64,000 bases of DNA, taken from positions 204,740 to 268,739 of IMG/VR virus record IMGVR_UViG_3300032296_003307. One strand, written 5' to 3'. Shown here one piece after another: positions 57,042 through 64,000 of this stretch (positions are counted from its first letter, which is position 1; each line of letters begins with the position of its first letter). Origin of the DNA: a virus. Position numbers and translations under genes: made by a program. The notes beneath the pieces are model-generated. The model was given only the letters and a program-made list of their open reading frames with translations. It had not been told where the DNA came from and did not search any database.

Positions 57042-57632
57042 TTACTTAAGTTTTTTAATTTTAGAGATTTTTCCTTCAAAAATATGTTGACCAACTCTGA
57101 ATGAAAATAAATCATTTGATTTTGATGTTGACTCAACTAATAAACCGCTTTCAGATAAAATCTCACGTACGGCTTCTTTTACCATCTTTTTAATGTTTTG
57201 TGTTTCAGAGACATTTTGTCTTTGAGGTTGTCCTTGAGGTTGTTTCTTTACGGTTGTTTCTTCTTCTGAAAACAAATCTTTTTTCATTAATCTCGCCGCT
57301 TTGTTAACCAATTCATCACTTATTGATGGTCCCGCCATGGACGCAGGAGGTGCGATTGGATGCTCAATCATCAGTCTTTTTATTTCGTCAGGTAATTTAG
57401 AACTCATAATTCTATCCTTAGTTTGTGGAACTGGTGTTGAATTTTGTTTTTGTATTACCGCTTGTTCTGACATTAAAAAATCTTGTGGTATATTATACGA
57501 AGCTTGAGGTGTGTCAAAGTTTTCTACTATTGGATTAGAAACTGATTTATTGGCTCTAGGTGTATCGTTGTGTCTATCCATTATTTTTTTAGACACCATT
57601 AATTTCTGCATTAAAGAATTTTCGTCCATCAT
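57042..57632 (-). CDS. Hypothetical protein with (L)xE sites
   Basis: 196 residues, low-complexity and Pro/Gln/Ser-rich in the middle, helical ends. Near the C-terminus IKKMVKEAVREILSESGL and LVESTSKSN provide two (L/I)xE-S sites, then a beta tail (FSFRVGQHIFEGKISKIKKL). The segment resembles an internal tag. Function unknown; last gene of the 59620-57042 transcript. Confidence 0.5.
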   Translation of the reverse strand: MMDENSLMQKLMVSKKIMDRHNDTPRANKSVSNPIVENFDTPQASYNIPQDFLMSEQAVIQKQNSTPVPQTKDRIMSSKLPDEIKRLMIEHPIAPPASMAGPSISDELVNKAARLMKKDLFSEEETTVKKQPQGQPQRQNVSETQNIKKMVKEAVREILSESGLLVESTSKSNDLFSFRVGQHIFEGKISKIKKLK

Positions 57633-57644
57633 ATTACTATATTA

Positions 57645-58025
57645 TCAAAATTTACTATTAATTATAACACGATTCATGCTTTTGTCACCATTAAAATTGT
57701 ATCCTGGTCTTGGAGTGTTAAATTTTTCTGTTGTTGGTTTAAACGACATTATTTTATCTAATCTAAATAATCTCCAAGAAGGTAAAGGTAAAACACCTAA
57801 GTACGCTTTGTGAGACGAGCCTTCATAGTCCCAAGCTCTTAAAACCAAGTTATTCGCCTTAGAATACCCTAAACATACAGGTTCTATTAAACGCAGACCT
57901 TTACCGCCAGGTTCGTCCCCGTCATAATAGATTACCGTGATATCTTTGTTTTTTATTGCTTTTTGAACGTCATTCAAATTAGCAACCTCCAACAGAATAC
58001 CTTTTAAGGTGTTTGTTAATTTCAT
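57645..58025 (-). CDS. Small WYL-like domain protein (tentative)
   Basis: 126 residues. GLRLIEPVCLGYSKANNLVL, RAWDYEG and WRLFRLDKIMSF follow the WYL-domain layout (R-x-I-E-P, hydrophobic strand, R-x-F-R-L-D-R-I), a ligand-sensing beta domain. N-terminus MKLTNTLKGILLEVANL has a tag-like helix with L-L-E. No DNA-binding domain. Stop overlaps the upstream gene by 1 bp. Confidence 0.5.
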   Translation of the reverse strand: MKLTNTLKGILLEVANLNDVQKAIKNKDITVIYYDGDEPGGKGLRLIEPVCLGYSKANNLVLRAWDYEGSSHKAYLGVLPLPSWRLFRLDKIMSFKPTTEKFNTPRPGYNFNGDKSMNRVIINSKF

Positions 58026-58315
58026 TAAAAATCGGGATACCTTTTATTCTTATTGTATTTGTTTATTTTTATTTCAAGTTTTCTTTCAACTACATCTATA
58101 CTAGTACCCGCATCTTCATTGAAGATATCTAAAAATACTCCTGTACCCCTACCCAAAGTATCTCCATCGGCAATTGCGTCAGGTGAAGTAACTGAGTATT
58201 CGTCTGCTTTAGGCGTGTAGTCGTTTTTAACTTGGTTTACAACTCTTTGTCTGTCAGCAATTGCGGTTAACAAGTTAGTTGGTTGTGAATAATCTAAAGG
58301 GATTAAAGTTGCCAT
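58025..58315 (-). CDS. Small hypothetical protein (96 aa)
   Basis: Begins MATLIPLDYSQPTNLLTAIA, with Asp/Gly-rich SPDAIADGDTLGRGTGV and a basic tail. Overlaps neighbours by 13 bp and 1 bp, so it is translationally coupled. Possibly a small structural protein; unknown. Confidence 0.55.
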   Translation of the reverse strand: MATLIPLDYSQPTNLLTAIADRQRVVNQVKNDYTPKADEYSVTSPDAIADGDTLGRGTGVFLDIFNEDAGTSIDVVERKLEIKINKYNKNKRYPDF

Positions 58316-58779
58316 AAATTTTCCATTAATTGATTTATCCTTTTGAGGCTGTTTAGTGCTTGCTCATTCATGTGTTTATCAACACCTGATTTGTGCGATT
58401 TTGATGGGGAATTGTTCATGTTTGATAATTGAGGTGAATAGTCTCTGTCCATTTGCATTCCCGTTTCTCTTTTGTTTCTGTCGGTCATTTCTAAACCTCT
58501 ACGAGCACCTGATAAGATAGATTCAACAAATTGTTTCATTTTAAGACCCCCATTTAAATTAAATTCAGGTCCATTTTGGTCACCTTTAAAAGAATCGAAA
58601 AAATTTTTAATTCTTTTTGCTTGTTGATATGTCATAGAGGTAGACCCTTGTAATTGTCTATTTCTTTCAAACCCGTCCTTACCTTGACCCGCAGCGCCGT
58701 GTTGTCGATACATATCTATAAGATGTTTTCTAACATCTTCAGGCATTTCGAATTTTTGACCATATAAATTACTATTCAT
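58303..58779 (-). CDS. Hypothetical protein with C-terminal tag
   Basis: 158 residues, polar. MPEDVRKHLIDMYRQHGAAG and a Gln/Lys-rich middle lead to HMNEQALNSLKRINQLMENL near the C-terminus, a match to the recurrent RIxxLMxN tag. Co-transcribed with flanking small genes. Unknown function, possibly packaged. Confidence 0.55.
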   Translation of the reverse strand: MNSNLYGQKFEMPEDVRKHLIDMYRQHGAAGQGKDGFERNRQLQGSTSMTYQQAKRIKNFFDSFKGDQNGPEFNLNGGLKMKQFVESILSGARRGLEMTDRNKRETGMQMDRDYSPQLSNMNNSPSKSHKSGVDKHMNEQALNSLKRINQLMENLWQL

Positions 58780-59620
58780 TCTTTAATAACATCATTAAAT
58801 CTCTAACAGACAAACCTTCCTTATTTGCCATTTTTTTCAACGCTTTAATATTCCTTCTTAACATAGAACTCGCGTCAATATCTTTTTTAGATATTTCGTG
58901 GTCATCCGTTTTTTTATGTAACAAATCTTCAATCATCTTCATCATCTTTTGTTTTTGTATTTCTGATAAAGTTGCTTTTGTTACAAAATTTTTATCTTTA
59001 TAATATTTTGAGCTTTTATCTCTTTTACCTGAAGGGTCTTTACCAAACTGTTTTGTTCTGTTATACGCCTCTTCGGGTTCCATTTCCATCTTATCTTTTA
59101 AGTACTTAAATGTTTCTTTTCCGTCTAATTCTTCGGTTTCTTCATATCCAAAGGCGTCCGAATAATCAACTTCTTGGATTGTTGGTTCGTCTTCTGTTGA
59201 TTCTCCATAATACACACGATAAGTTCCTGTGTATGGTGGTTTTGGCGTTCTTGTCGCTCTTACTGTTTGGTCCATAGTTTTTCTCGGATGCATTGACATA
59301 TCTAAAATTGGTGTAGAAGAGTCACTCATGGTTCCGTCAAAATCAATTAACTCTGAAACTTCTCCATTTTTTTTACTAACACGTGTAATAATTTTTTTCA
59401 AATCATCTATTGTGTATTTTTTGTCTTTTTGTTTACCCAAGTTAGAAACAACTTTTTTTAATTCCTTTTGATTTTTTTTAGGAACAGAAATTTTTTCGTC
59501 TTTTTTTCTTGCTTCAGAAAGTGTTCTTTGTACTGAAAAATAGACATCAATAGTATTTGCATTCTCCTTTAAGAAGAAGTAATACGGTTCAGCATAATAT
59601 TCTTTATTAAGTTCTATCAT
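58772..59620 (-). CDS. Hypothetical protein, first gene of a small late operon
   Basis: 282 residues, basic and acidic low-complexity regions. N-terminal VYFSVQRTLSEARKKDEKIS contains L-S-E; middle ELIDFDGTMSDSSTPILDM; C-terminal helix KKMANKEGLSVRDLMMLLKN. An octamer lies 11 nt before ATG, divergent from the fibre gene. Not recognised. Confidence 0.55.
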   Translation of the reverse strand: MIELNKEYYAEPYYFFLKENANTIDVYFSVQRTLSEARKKDEKISVPKKNQKELKKVVSNLGKQKDKKYTIDDLKKIITRVSKKNGEVSELIDFDGTMSDSSTPILDMSMHPRKTMDQTVRATRTPKPPYTGTYRVYYGESTEDEPTIQEVDYSDAFGYEETEELDGKETFKYLKDKMEMEPEEAYNRTKQFGKDPSGKRDKSSKYYKDKNFVTKATLSEIQKQKMMKMIEDLLHKKTDDHEISKKDIDASSMLRRNIKALKKMANKEGLSVRDLMMLLKNE

Positions 59621-59631
59621 AATTACTAACT

Positions 59632-59657
59632 ATAAATACATCATTAAAGGTATTTAT
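59632..59657. promoter_or_regulatory. Divergent pair of late promoter octamers
   Basis: GTATTTAT on the minus strand (59632-59639, 11 nt before ATG 59620) and GTATTTAT on the plus strand (59650-59657, 6 nt before ATG 59664). The two are 10 nt apart and each points at its own gene, which shows the motif is directional. Confidence 0.6.
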
Positions 59658-59663
59658 TTTATA

Positions 59664-62291
59664 ATGGCTTATCAAAACATCAATCAATACGTCTATAACA
59701 AGTGGTATTTATTGGGAGTATACACTGGTGATGACATCTCCTTAGCGTCCGACGAAAGAAATTACAACGAAGAAGTTGTTTTTTCTACCGACATTATAGG
59801 CGTTGATGATGGTAATCTTCTACCAATAAATATCAACTTTAACAGTACTGCAAATACTCAGACTTTTGATATTTCTTATAATTCATACAACTTTAACAAT
59901 ATTATAGTCTCGTCCAATTATTGGACGCCTGAAAATTTTGACCCGAATTGTATAACAGCACAAACAATTTGTGACATTGGTTTGACAGGCACTGATAACG
60001 GTTTGGTTACCGGAATGACAGGTCAATCCATTACTATAACAAATGGGGTATTGACCGGCTCATCAAAATTTAATAGATATACTTTTGGTAGACAAATGAA
60101 GTTTCACCAAGTTACAGGATATACTGCAAGTCCAAACGTTAGATTTTCAGGTGTTCCTTCAGGTGCGACATATGCGATTGTAACAAAATCAGCCAGTACA
60201 ATAGGGACTTATCAAGAATTTTATGGTGGTTTTTATCAAGGTTTTTATTCTTTATTTGGATACGAATATGACGTATTACCATACAGACAACATAGAGGTT
60301 GGACTGTTGAAATGTTGTTAAAGCCGAGATTATCTGATGAATATTCTCCGCCGTCAGGATATGCAACTTTAAACGGATTTTATCCGCAAAACAAAAATAT
60401 TTTCTTTTACTTAGGAACTAGAGCGGAAAACAAATATTGGCATCACGCTGACGGAACAAATTCTGGTGATACAGGTTACACAAGAGTAACTTCGGGTCTA
60501 ACAACTCTTCTTACTTGTGCTTGTGCAGACACGGGAGTTACCAACTCAAGCTGTATTCATGTATACCCCCCAACAGGATATACAACCGCACATACCACTT
60601 GTGATTGTGTGTGTACTTGTGGGTATTGTAACACACTTGTTCCCGAACCCGAAGACGACCCGTTATACGATTCAATGTCAAACGCTCTTGCGTTGAGATT
60701 GAGTGGTGACCCAGGAAACCCACATATATGTGTTAGGGTACTTAGGATGACAGGTGATTGTGTAACCACCGGTACTTGTGTCACAGGTGAAACTTCTTTA
60801 ACAGGTTATACGTTTGAGGAATTTTGTTCTTCTAAAGGAATATACGATTACTGTACAGGAACGACTTATTTAGAACAGGAACACTGGTTTCAGGTAGACG
60901 CCGTTTTTGAAAGAAAATATTGGTTTGACGAATGTGATTTATATTATAGGGGTGGTTTAGGAACGATTACATCATATCCTTTTTCCGCAACTGTTGTAAA
61001 TCAAACACTATCGTTAATCCAACCACCAACAACACATGAGAATATTGTCCCCCCAAAATTAGAAATTGTTGAATTAAATAATATGTGGTTACTTGAAAAG
61101 GACTACAGAAAAGGTACATTTAAAATTTACGTAAATGGAATGCACATTTTTTCTATTGAGGATTTTGAGGAAATCATACCTAGAGGATTATCAACAAGAA
61201 AAGAAAGACAAGTAGGTGTTCCTTTTAATATATCAATTGGGGGAGGAACACAAGGTCTACACGATAATTTAGTATTCAGTGGTTTACCCACAGGAATTAC
61301 AAACAACTATATTCAAGACCCTGAGTTATTTCCTGACAATATTCTTAGTGCCACTACCTTGAGTGGTCTTAACACTAATATTTTAATTGAAAAATATTTT
61401 GCGGGAAATTTTGAGGGGGGTATTTCTCAGTTTAGGTTTTACAACAAACCTTTATCTGTACCTGAAATACAACACAATTACAGAATATTAAATACTGACT
61501 ACGAATTATTTAATGAGTTCTGTCCAACTTGCCCACCAGTTCCAACACCTACACCAACCCCAACTGTAACTCAAACCCAAACTTCAACTCCAACACCAAC
61601 ACCTACCGAAACTGTAACACCAACAGTAACTCAGACACCGACAACAACACCAACGCCTTCAGTTACACCGGGAATTACACCTACAATGACATCGTCACCA
61701 ACACCAACACCGTCTTCAACTCCTGTGTTCGATTTCGGATACTTGTTCATAGAACCACAATCAGGTTCAACAAATATTGGTCAATACTTGTACGATTTGG
61801 GTCTAAACTTCTTCGGATTTACAAACTTGTCATCTCCAGATACTTCTGATGCATCTCAATTTAACATAGATATGAATAGATATGTTGACTTCAGTGGTTG
61901 GACTTCAGGACTGTTCCCATCTGTAAGAAGTCAGTTTATACCTCAAACATCAGGTGGTGTTGATGGATATGGAAATGCAATAGTTGCTTACAACTTCACA
62001 ACACACGAAGTTCCTGCTAACACAGTAATCGGTCCTGCTTGGTTTATTTGGATACTTCCTGTTGATTCAACTAATAACCAAATCCAAACCATGATTGATT
62101 ACAATAACAGTGGTAATCCAAATGATTTGACTGGCGTTAATACCGAAGGAACATTAAGAGCAAATACATTTACATACTCAGGTAGTACAATACCGCCTGA
62201 TACATATAGAGTTTACACAACATTTACTGACGTTGCGTTCTATCTAAACAATACCGATGATATTTATTTCAAAGGAAACTCAGTTTCATAA
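59664..62291 (+). CDS. Large fibre/virion protein with LamG-like domain and Pro/Thr linker
   Basis: 875 residues. N-terminal region beta-rich and Gly/Thr/Tyr-rich. Residues about 210-615 follow a LamG/concanavalin layout: RGWTVEMLLKPRL, Cys-rich inserts (CTCGYCNTL), KGTFKIYVNGMHIFSI, FNISIGGGTQ and GGISQFRFYNKPLSVPEIQH, typical of carbohydrate-binding sandwiches. A TPTPT linker (about 625-690) leads to a separate C-terminal beta domain (FDFGYLFIEPQ ... YFKGNSVS). Probably a host-glycan-binding fibre or appendage. The next gene starts 11 bp later. Confidence 0.7.
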   Translation: MAYQNINQYVYNKWYLLGVYTGDDISLASDERNYNEEVVFSTDIIGVDDGNLLPININFNSTANTQTFDISYNSYNFNNIIVSSNYWTPENFDPNCITAQTICDIGLTGTDNGLVTGMTGQSITITNGVLTGSSKFNRYTFGRQMKFHQVTGYTASPNVRFSGVPSGATYAIVTKSASTIGTYQEFYGGFYQGFYSLFGYEYDVLPYRQHRGWTVEMLLKPRLSDEYSPPSGYATLNGFYPQNKNIFFYLGTRAENKYWHHADGTNSGDTGYTRVTSGLTTLLTCACADTGVTNSSCIHVYPPTGYTTAHTTCDCVCTCGYCNTLVPEPEDDPLYDSMSNALALRLSGDPGNPHICVRVLRMTGDCVTTGTCVTGETSLTGYTFEEFCSSKGIYDYCTGTTYLEQEHWFQVDAVFERKYWFDECDLYYRGGLGTITSYPFSATVVNQTLSLIQPPTTHENIVPPKLEIVELNNMWLLEKDYRKGTFKIYVNGMHIFSIEDFEEIIPRGLSTRKERQVGVPFNISIGGGTQGLHDNLVFSGLPTGITNNYIQDPELFPDNILSATTLSGLNTNILIEKYFAGNFEGGISQFRFYNKPLSVPEIQHNYRILNTDYELFNEFCPTCPPVPTPTPTPTVTQTQTSTPTPTPTETVTPTVTQTPTTTPTPSVTPGITPTMTSSPTPTPSSTPVFDFGYLFIEPQSGSTNIGQYLYDLGLNFFGFTNLSSPDTSDASQFNIDMNRYVDFSGWTSGLFPSVRSQFIPQTSGGVDGYGNAIVAYNFTTHEVPANTVIGPAWFIWILPVDSTNNQIQTMIDYNNSGNPNDLTGVNTEGTLRANTFTYSGSTIPPDTYRVYTTFTDVAFYLNNTDDIYFKGNSVS
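61540..61725 (+). repeat. Pro/Thr codon repeat linker
   Basis: Imperfect Thr-Pro-Thr repeats similar to those at 18574-19170, joining two globular parts of the fibre protein. Confidence 0.8.
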
Positions 62292-62302
62292 GTAATAGTA
62301 TA

Positions 62303-64000
62303 ATGAGTAATTTACCATATAAGAATCCGTTAACCGCACTTCAGTTAAACAGTCAACAATCAATACCAAGAAACGTAAATAGAGGTGTATCTTTTTCCGT
62401 GCTCAATACGGGTGGATATATGGAAGTGTACACTCTTGGTGATTTAATATGGAATTACTCGGGTGAAACTCTTCAAACAATTACCGGTTCAACAATACCA
62501 ATAGATTTTTATAAAGGGGGAAACACAGCATTTCAACCCGATGTGTTAACTCTTAACTCGGACAACATATCTACAGGTCGTAGAAAATTGGGTATGTTAG
62601 CATATGTTTATGAAACGGATTTAATATATCAGTTTCACATTGACAATTATGATGCGTTATGGAGTGGTGCCACAGGAGCGACAGGTGTAGGTGGTCCAAC
62701 TGTGATTCAAAATCAATTTGGAACTACGGTTAAAAATAATTCTGTTGCGGGTCAAAATTTTATTAATGCATGGACCGCATCTACTATTGAAGGTGTTGGG
62801 GGAGTGTCAAGAAGTAATGCAAGGTGGAGAGTATTTAGCGGGTCACTTGCGGTAATAACAGGTGGAACGGTTAGTGGTGGAACCACACTTATTTTAGATA
62901 CTAACTACGGTACTCAAATAGAAGTAACAGGATTTACTTCAGGTACTACTGTAACGGGTGGCACATATGACTATACCACAGGAAATTTAACATTAGACAA
63001 TTCTAACGGTACATTTGAAATAATTTCGGGTGTGACCGGTGTTTTAATAACAGGAGGCACATATTTTAGCGGGACCTCCACATTAGATTTGTTTGATTCA
63101 ACAGGAGGCACCATATCAATAACAGGTGTTACCGCAGGTACTTCAGGTACTTCAGGCACTTCGGGTACAAGTGGTACTTCGGGTACTTCCGGTACAAGCG
63201 GTACTTCAGGCACTTCGGGTACAAGTGGTACTTCGGGTACAAGTGGCACTTCAGGAAGTTCAGGAACAAGTGGGTCTTCGGGAAGTTCAGGTTCAAGTGG
63301 TACTGATGGTAGCTCAGGTACTTCAGGAACTAGCGGAACAAGCGGCACAAGCGGTTCTTCAGGAAGTTCAGGAACAAGCGGTTCTTCAGGAAGTTCAGGA
63401 ACAAGTGGTACTTCGGGAAGTTCGGGTTCTTCGGGATTGAGTGGTGTTGATGGAACTTCAGGTACATCAGGTTCAAGCGGAACTAGCGGAACAAGTGGTA
63501 TAAGTGGTTCTTCGGGAAGTTCAGGTACTAGTGGTTCTTCAGGCTCTTCCGGAACTAGCGGAACATCGGGAACTAGCGGAACAAGCGGCACAAGTGGTTC
63601 TTCAGGAAGTTCAGGAACAAGTGGTTCTTCAGGAAGTTCAGGTTCATCAGGAACATCAGGGACTAGCGGAACATCAGGTTCATCAGGAACATCAGGAACT
63701 AGCGGAACATCAGGTTCTTCAGGTACTAGTGGTTCTTCAGGTACTAGTGGTTCATCAGGCACTAGTGGTTCATCAGGCACTAGTGGTTCTTCAGGAAGTT
63801 CAGGTTCATCAGGAACATCAGGTTCTTCAGGCTCAAGCGGTACTAGTGGTACATCGGGAACTAGCGGAACAAGTGGTACAAGCGGCACATCAGGTTCTTC
63901 AGGGAGTTCAGGTTCTTCAGGTTCAAGTGGTACTAGCGGAACAAGCGGCACTTCAGGAACAAGTGGCACATCAGGTTCTTCAGGAAGTTCAGGTTCTTCA
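62303..64000 (+). CDS. Collagen-like (Gly-Thr/Ser-Ser)n fibre protein, 3' end missing
   Basis: Open from ATG 62303 to the window end (566 codons). Starts MSNLPYKNPLTALQLNSQQS; a globular N-terminal part of about 150 residues is followed by Gly/Thr-rich beta repeats (ITGGTVSGGTTLILD, VTGGTYDYTTGNLTLD, LITGGTYFSGTSTLDL), then from about residue 276 uninterrupted G-x-S triplets, mainly GTS and GSS, for at least 290 residues. G-x-y repeats form collagen-like triple helices in phage fibres. No Pro, so stability would come from other features. The C-terminal tip lies outside the window. Confidence 0.75.
   Translation, partial: MSNLPYKNPLTALQLNSQQSIPRNVNRGVSFSVLNTGGYMEVYTLGDLIWNYSGETLQTITGSTIPIDFYKGGNTAFQPDVLTLNSDNISTGRRKLGMLAYVYETDLIYQFHIDNYDALWSGATGATGVGGPTVIQNQFGTTVKNNSVAGQNFINAWTASTIEGVGGVSRSNARWRVFSGSLAVITGGTVSGGTTLILDTNYGTQIEVTGFTSGTTVTGGTYDYTTGNLTLDNSNGTFEIISGVTGVLITGGTYFSGTSTLDLFDSTGGTISITGVTAGTSGTSGTSGTSGTSGTSGTSGTSGTSGTSGTSGTSGTSGSSGTSGSSGSSGSSGTDGSSGTSGTSGTSGTSGSSGSSGTSGSSGSSGTSGTSGSSGSSGLSGVDGTSGTSGSSGTSGTSGISGSSGSSGTSGSSGSSGTSGTSGTSGTSGTSGSSGSSGTSGSSGSSGSSGTSGTSGTSGSSGTSGTSGTSGSSGTSGSSGTSGSSGTSGSSGTSGSSGSSGSSGTSGSSGSSGTSGTSGTSGTSGTSGTSGSSGSSGSSGSSGTSGTSGTSGTSGTSGSSGSSGSS
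63127..64000 (+). repeat. Nine-base tandem repeat array encoding Gly-Thr/Ser-Ser
   Basis: Imperfect 9-bp units (GGN ACN/TCN AGN/TCN) continue to the window end. Silent codons vary (tca, tcg, agt, agc), so the protein repeat is conserved better than the DNA. Confidence 0.9.

Noticed and set aside
2927-59657. Classical T4 late promoter TATAAATA on the coding strand
   Set aside because: On the coding strand the recurring octamer is NTATTTAT, the opposite orientation, for genes on both strands. Only its reverse complement resembles the T4 motif.
62971-63969. A long minus-strand open frame rich in Pro, Val, Leu and Glu opposite the Gly-Thr-Ser repeat
   Set aside because: It is the reverse complement of the 9-bp repeat units; the plus-strand frame has a normal start, globular N-terminal region and strand consistency with its neighbour.
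63127-64000. Repeat array resembling a CRISPR or satellite
   Set aside because: Units are 9 bp, contiguous, without spacers, and keep the reading frame; it is a coding repeat.

Overview
This window is a piece of a large, AT-rich bacteriophage genome with a T4-like (myovirus) head-assembly core, most likely infecting a Bacteroidota (Flavobacteriia-like) host. The T4-type genes are a large terminase, portal, S77 prohead protease, acidic scaffold, gp23-like capsid protein with a recognisable N-terminal cleavage site, a gp5-like OB-fold hub protein and a gp55-like late sigma factor. The host assignment rests on promoters of the Bacteroidota type (TAnnTTTG), no purine-rich Shine-Dalgarno sequences before genes, a signal peptide ending in FSQ, and a bS21-like ribosomal protein.

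Layout. 1-3.3 kb: SGNH hydrolase (5' end outside the window), secreted and hypothetical proteins, a GH19-type lysin and a possible attenuator. 3.4-5.3 kb: nine tRNAs interleaved with non-tRNA structured RNAs closed by perfect 6-8 bp helices. 5.3-18.3 kb: small accessory genes, two more tRNAs, a tmRNA on the minus strand (9692-10072), an M20-type peptidase, a peptidoglycan-binding protein, a ClpC-like unfoldase divergent from a two-UVR-motif protein, a KTSC protein and a nucleotidyltransferase. 18.3-33.2 kb (plus strand): head and packaging genes, with a bS21 gene on the other strand. 33.3-40.7 kb (mostly minus strand): baseplate/tail and small genes. 40.7-57 kb (minus strand): one long, tightly packed run starting with a glycosyltransferase, a 3'-5' exonuclease and dUTPase, continuing through many glycosyltransferases and nucleotide-sugar enzymes (GDP-mannose 4,6-dehydratase, a ColD-like PLP 3-dehydratase, an SDR, FkbM methyltransferase, WlbA/WbpB-like dehydrogenase, hexapeptide acetyltransferase) and ending with PhoH and the late sigma factor. 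57-59.6 kb: small hypothetical genes. 59.6-64 kb: a LamG-like fibre protein with a Pro/Thr linker and a collagen-like (Gly-Thr/Ser-Ser)n protein that runs off the window.

Three themes link the genes. (1) Transcription and translation: an octamer NTATTTAT lies 4-11 nt before many start codons on either strand, oriented with the gene. It is a candidate late promoter for the gp55-like factor and would give nearly leaderless mRNAs; bS21, tmRNA and the tRNAs fit a remodelled translation programme. (2) Virion packaging: many otherwise unrelated proteins carry a short helical segment at one end (like RIxxLMxxNE), often followed by an (L/I/V)-x-E site of the kind cut by the T4 gp21 protease, suggesting a set of capsid-targeting tags. 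(3) Glycan synthesis: the sugar cassette could make a GDP-3,6-dideoxyhexose and attach it to phage or host surfaces. All assignments come from reading the sequence; no database searches were run.
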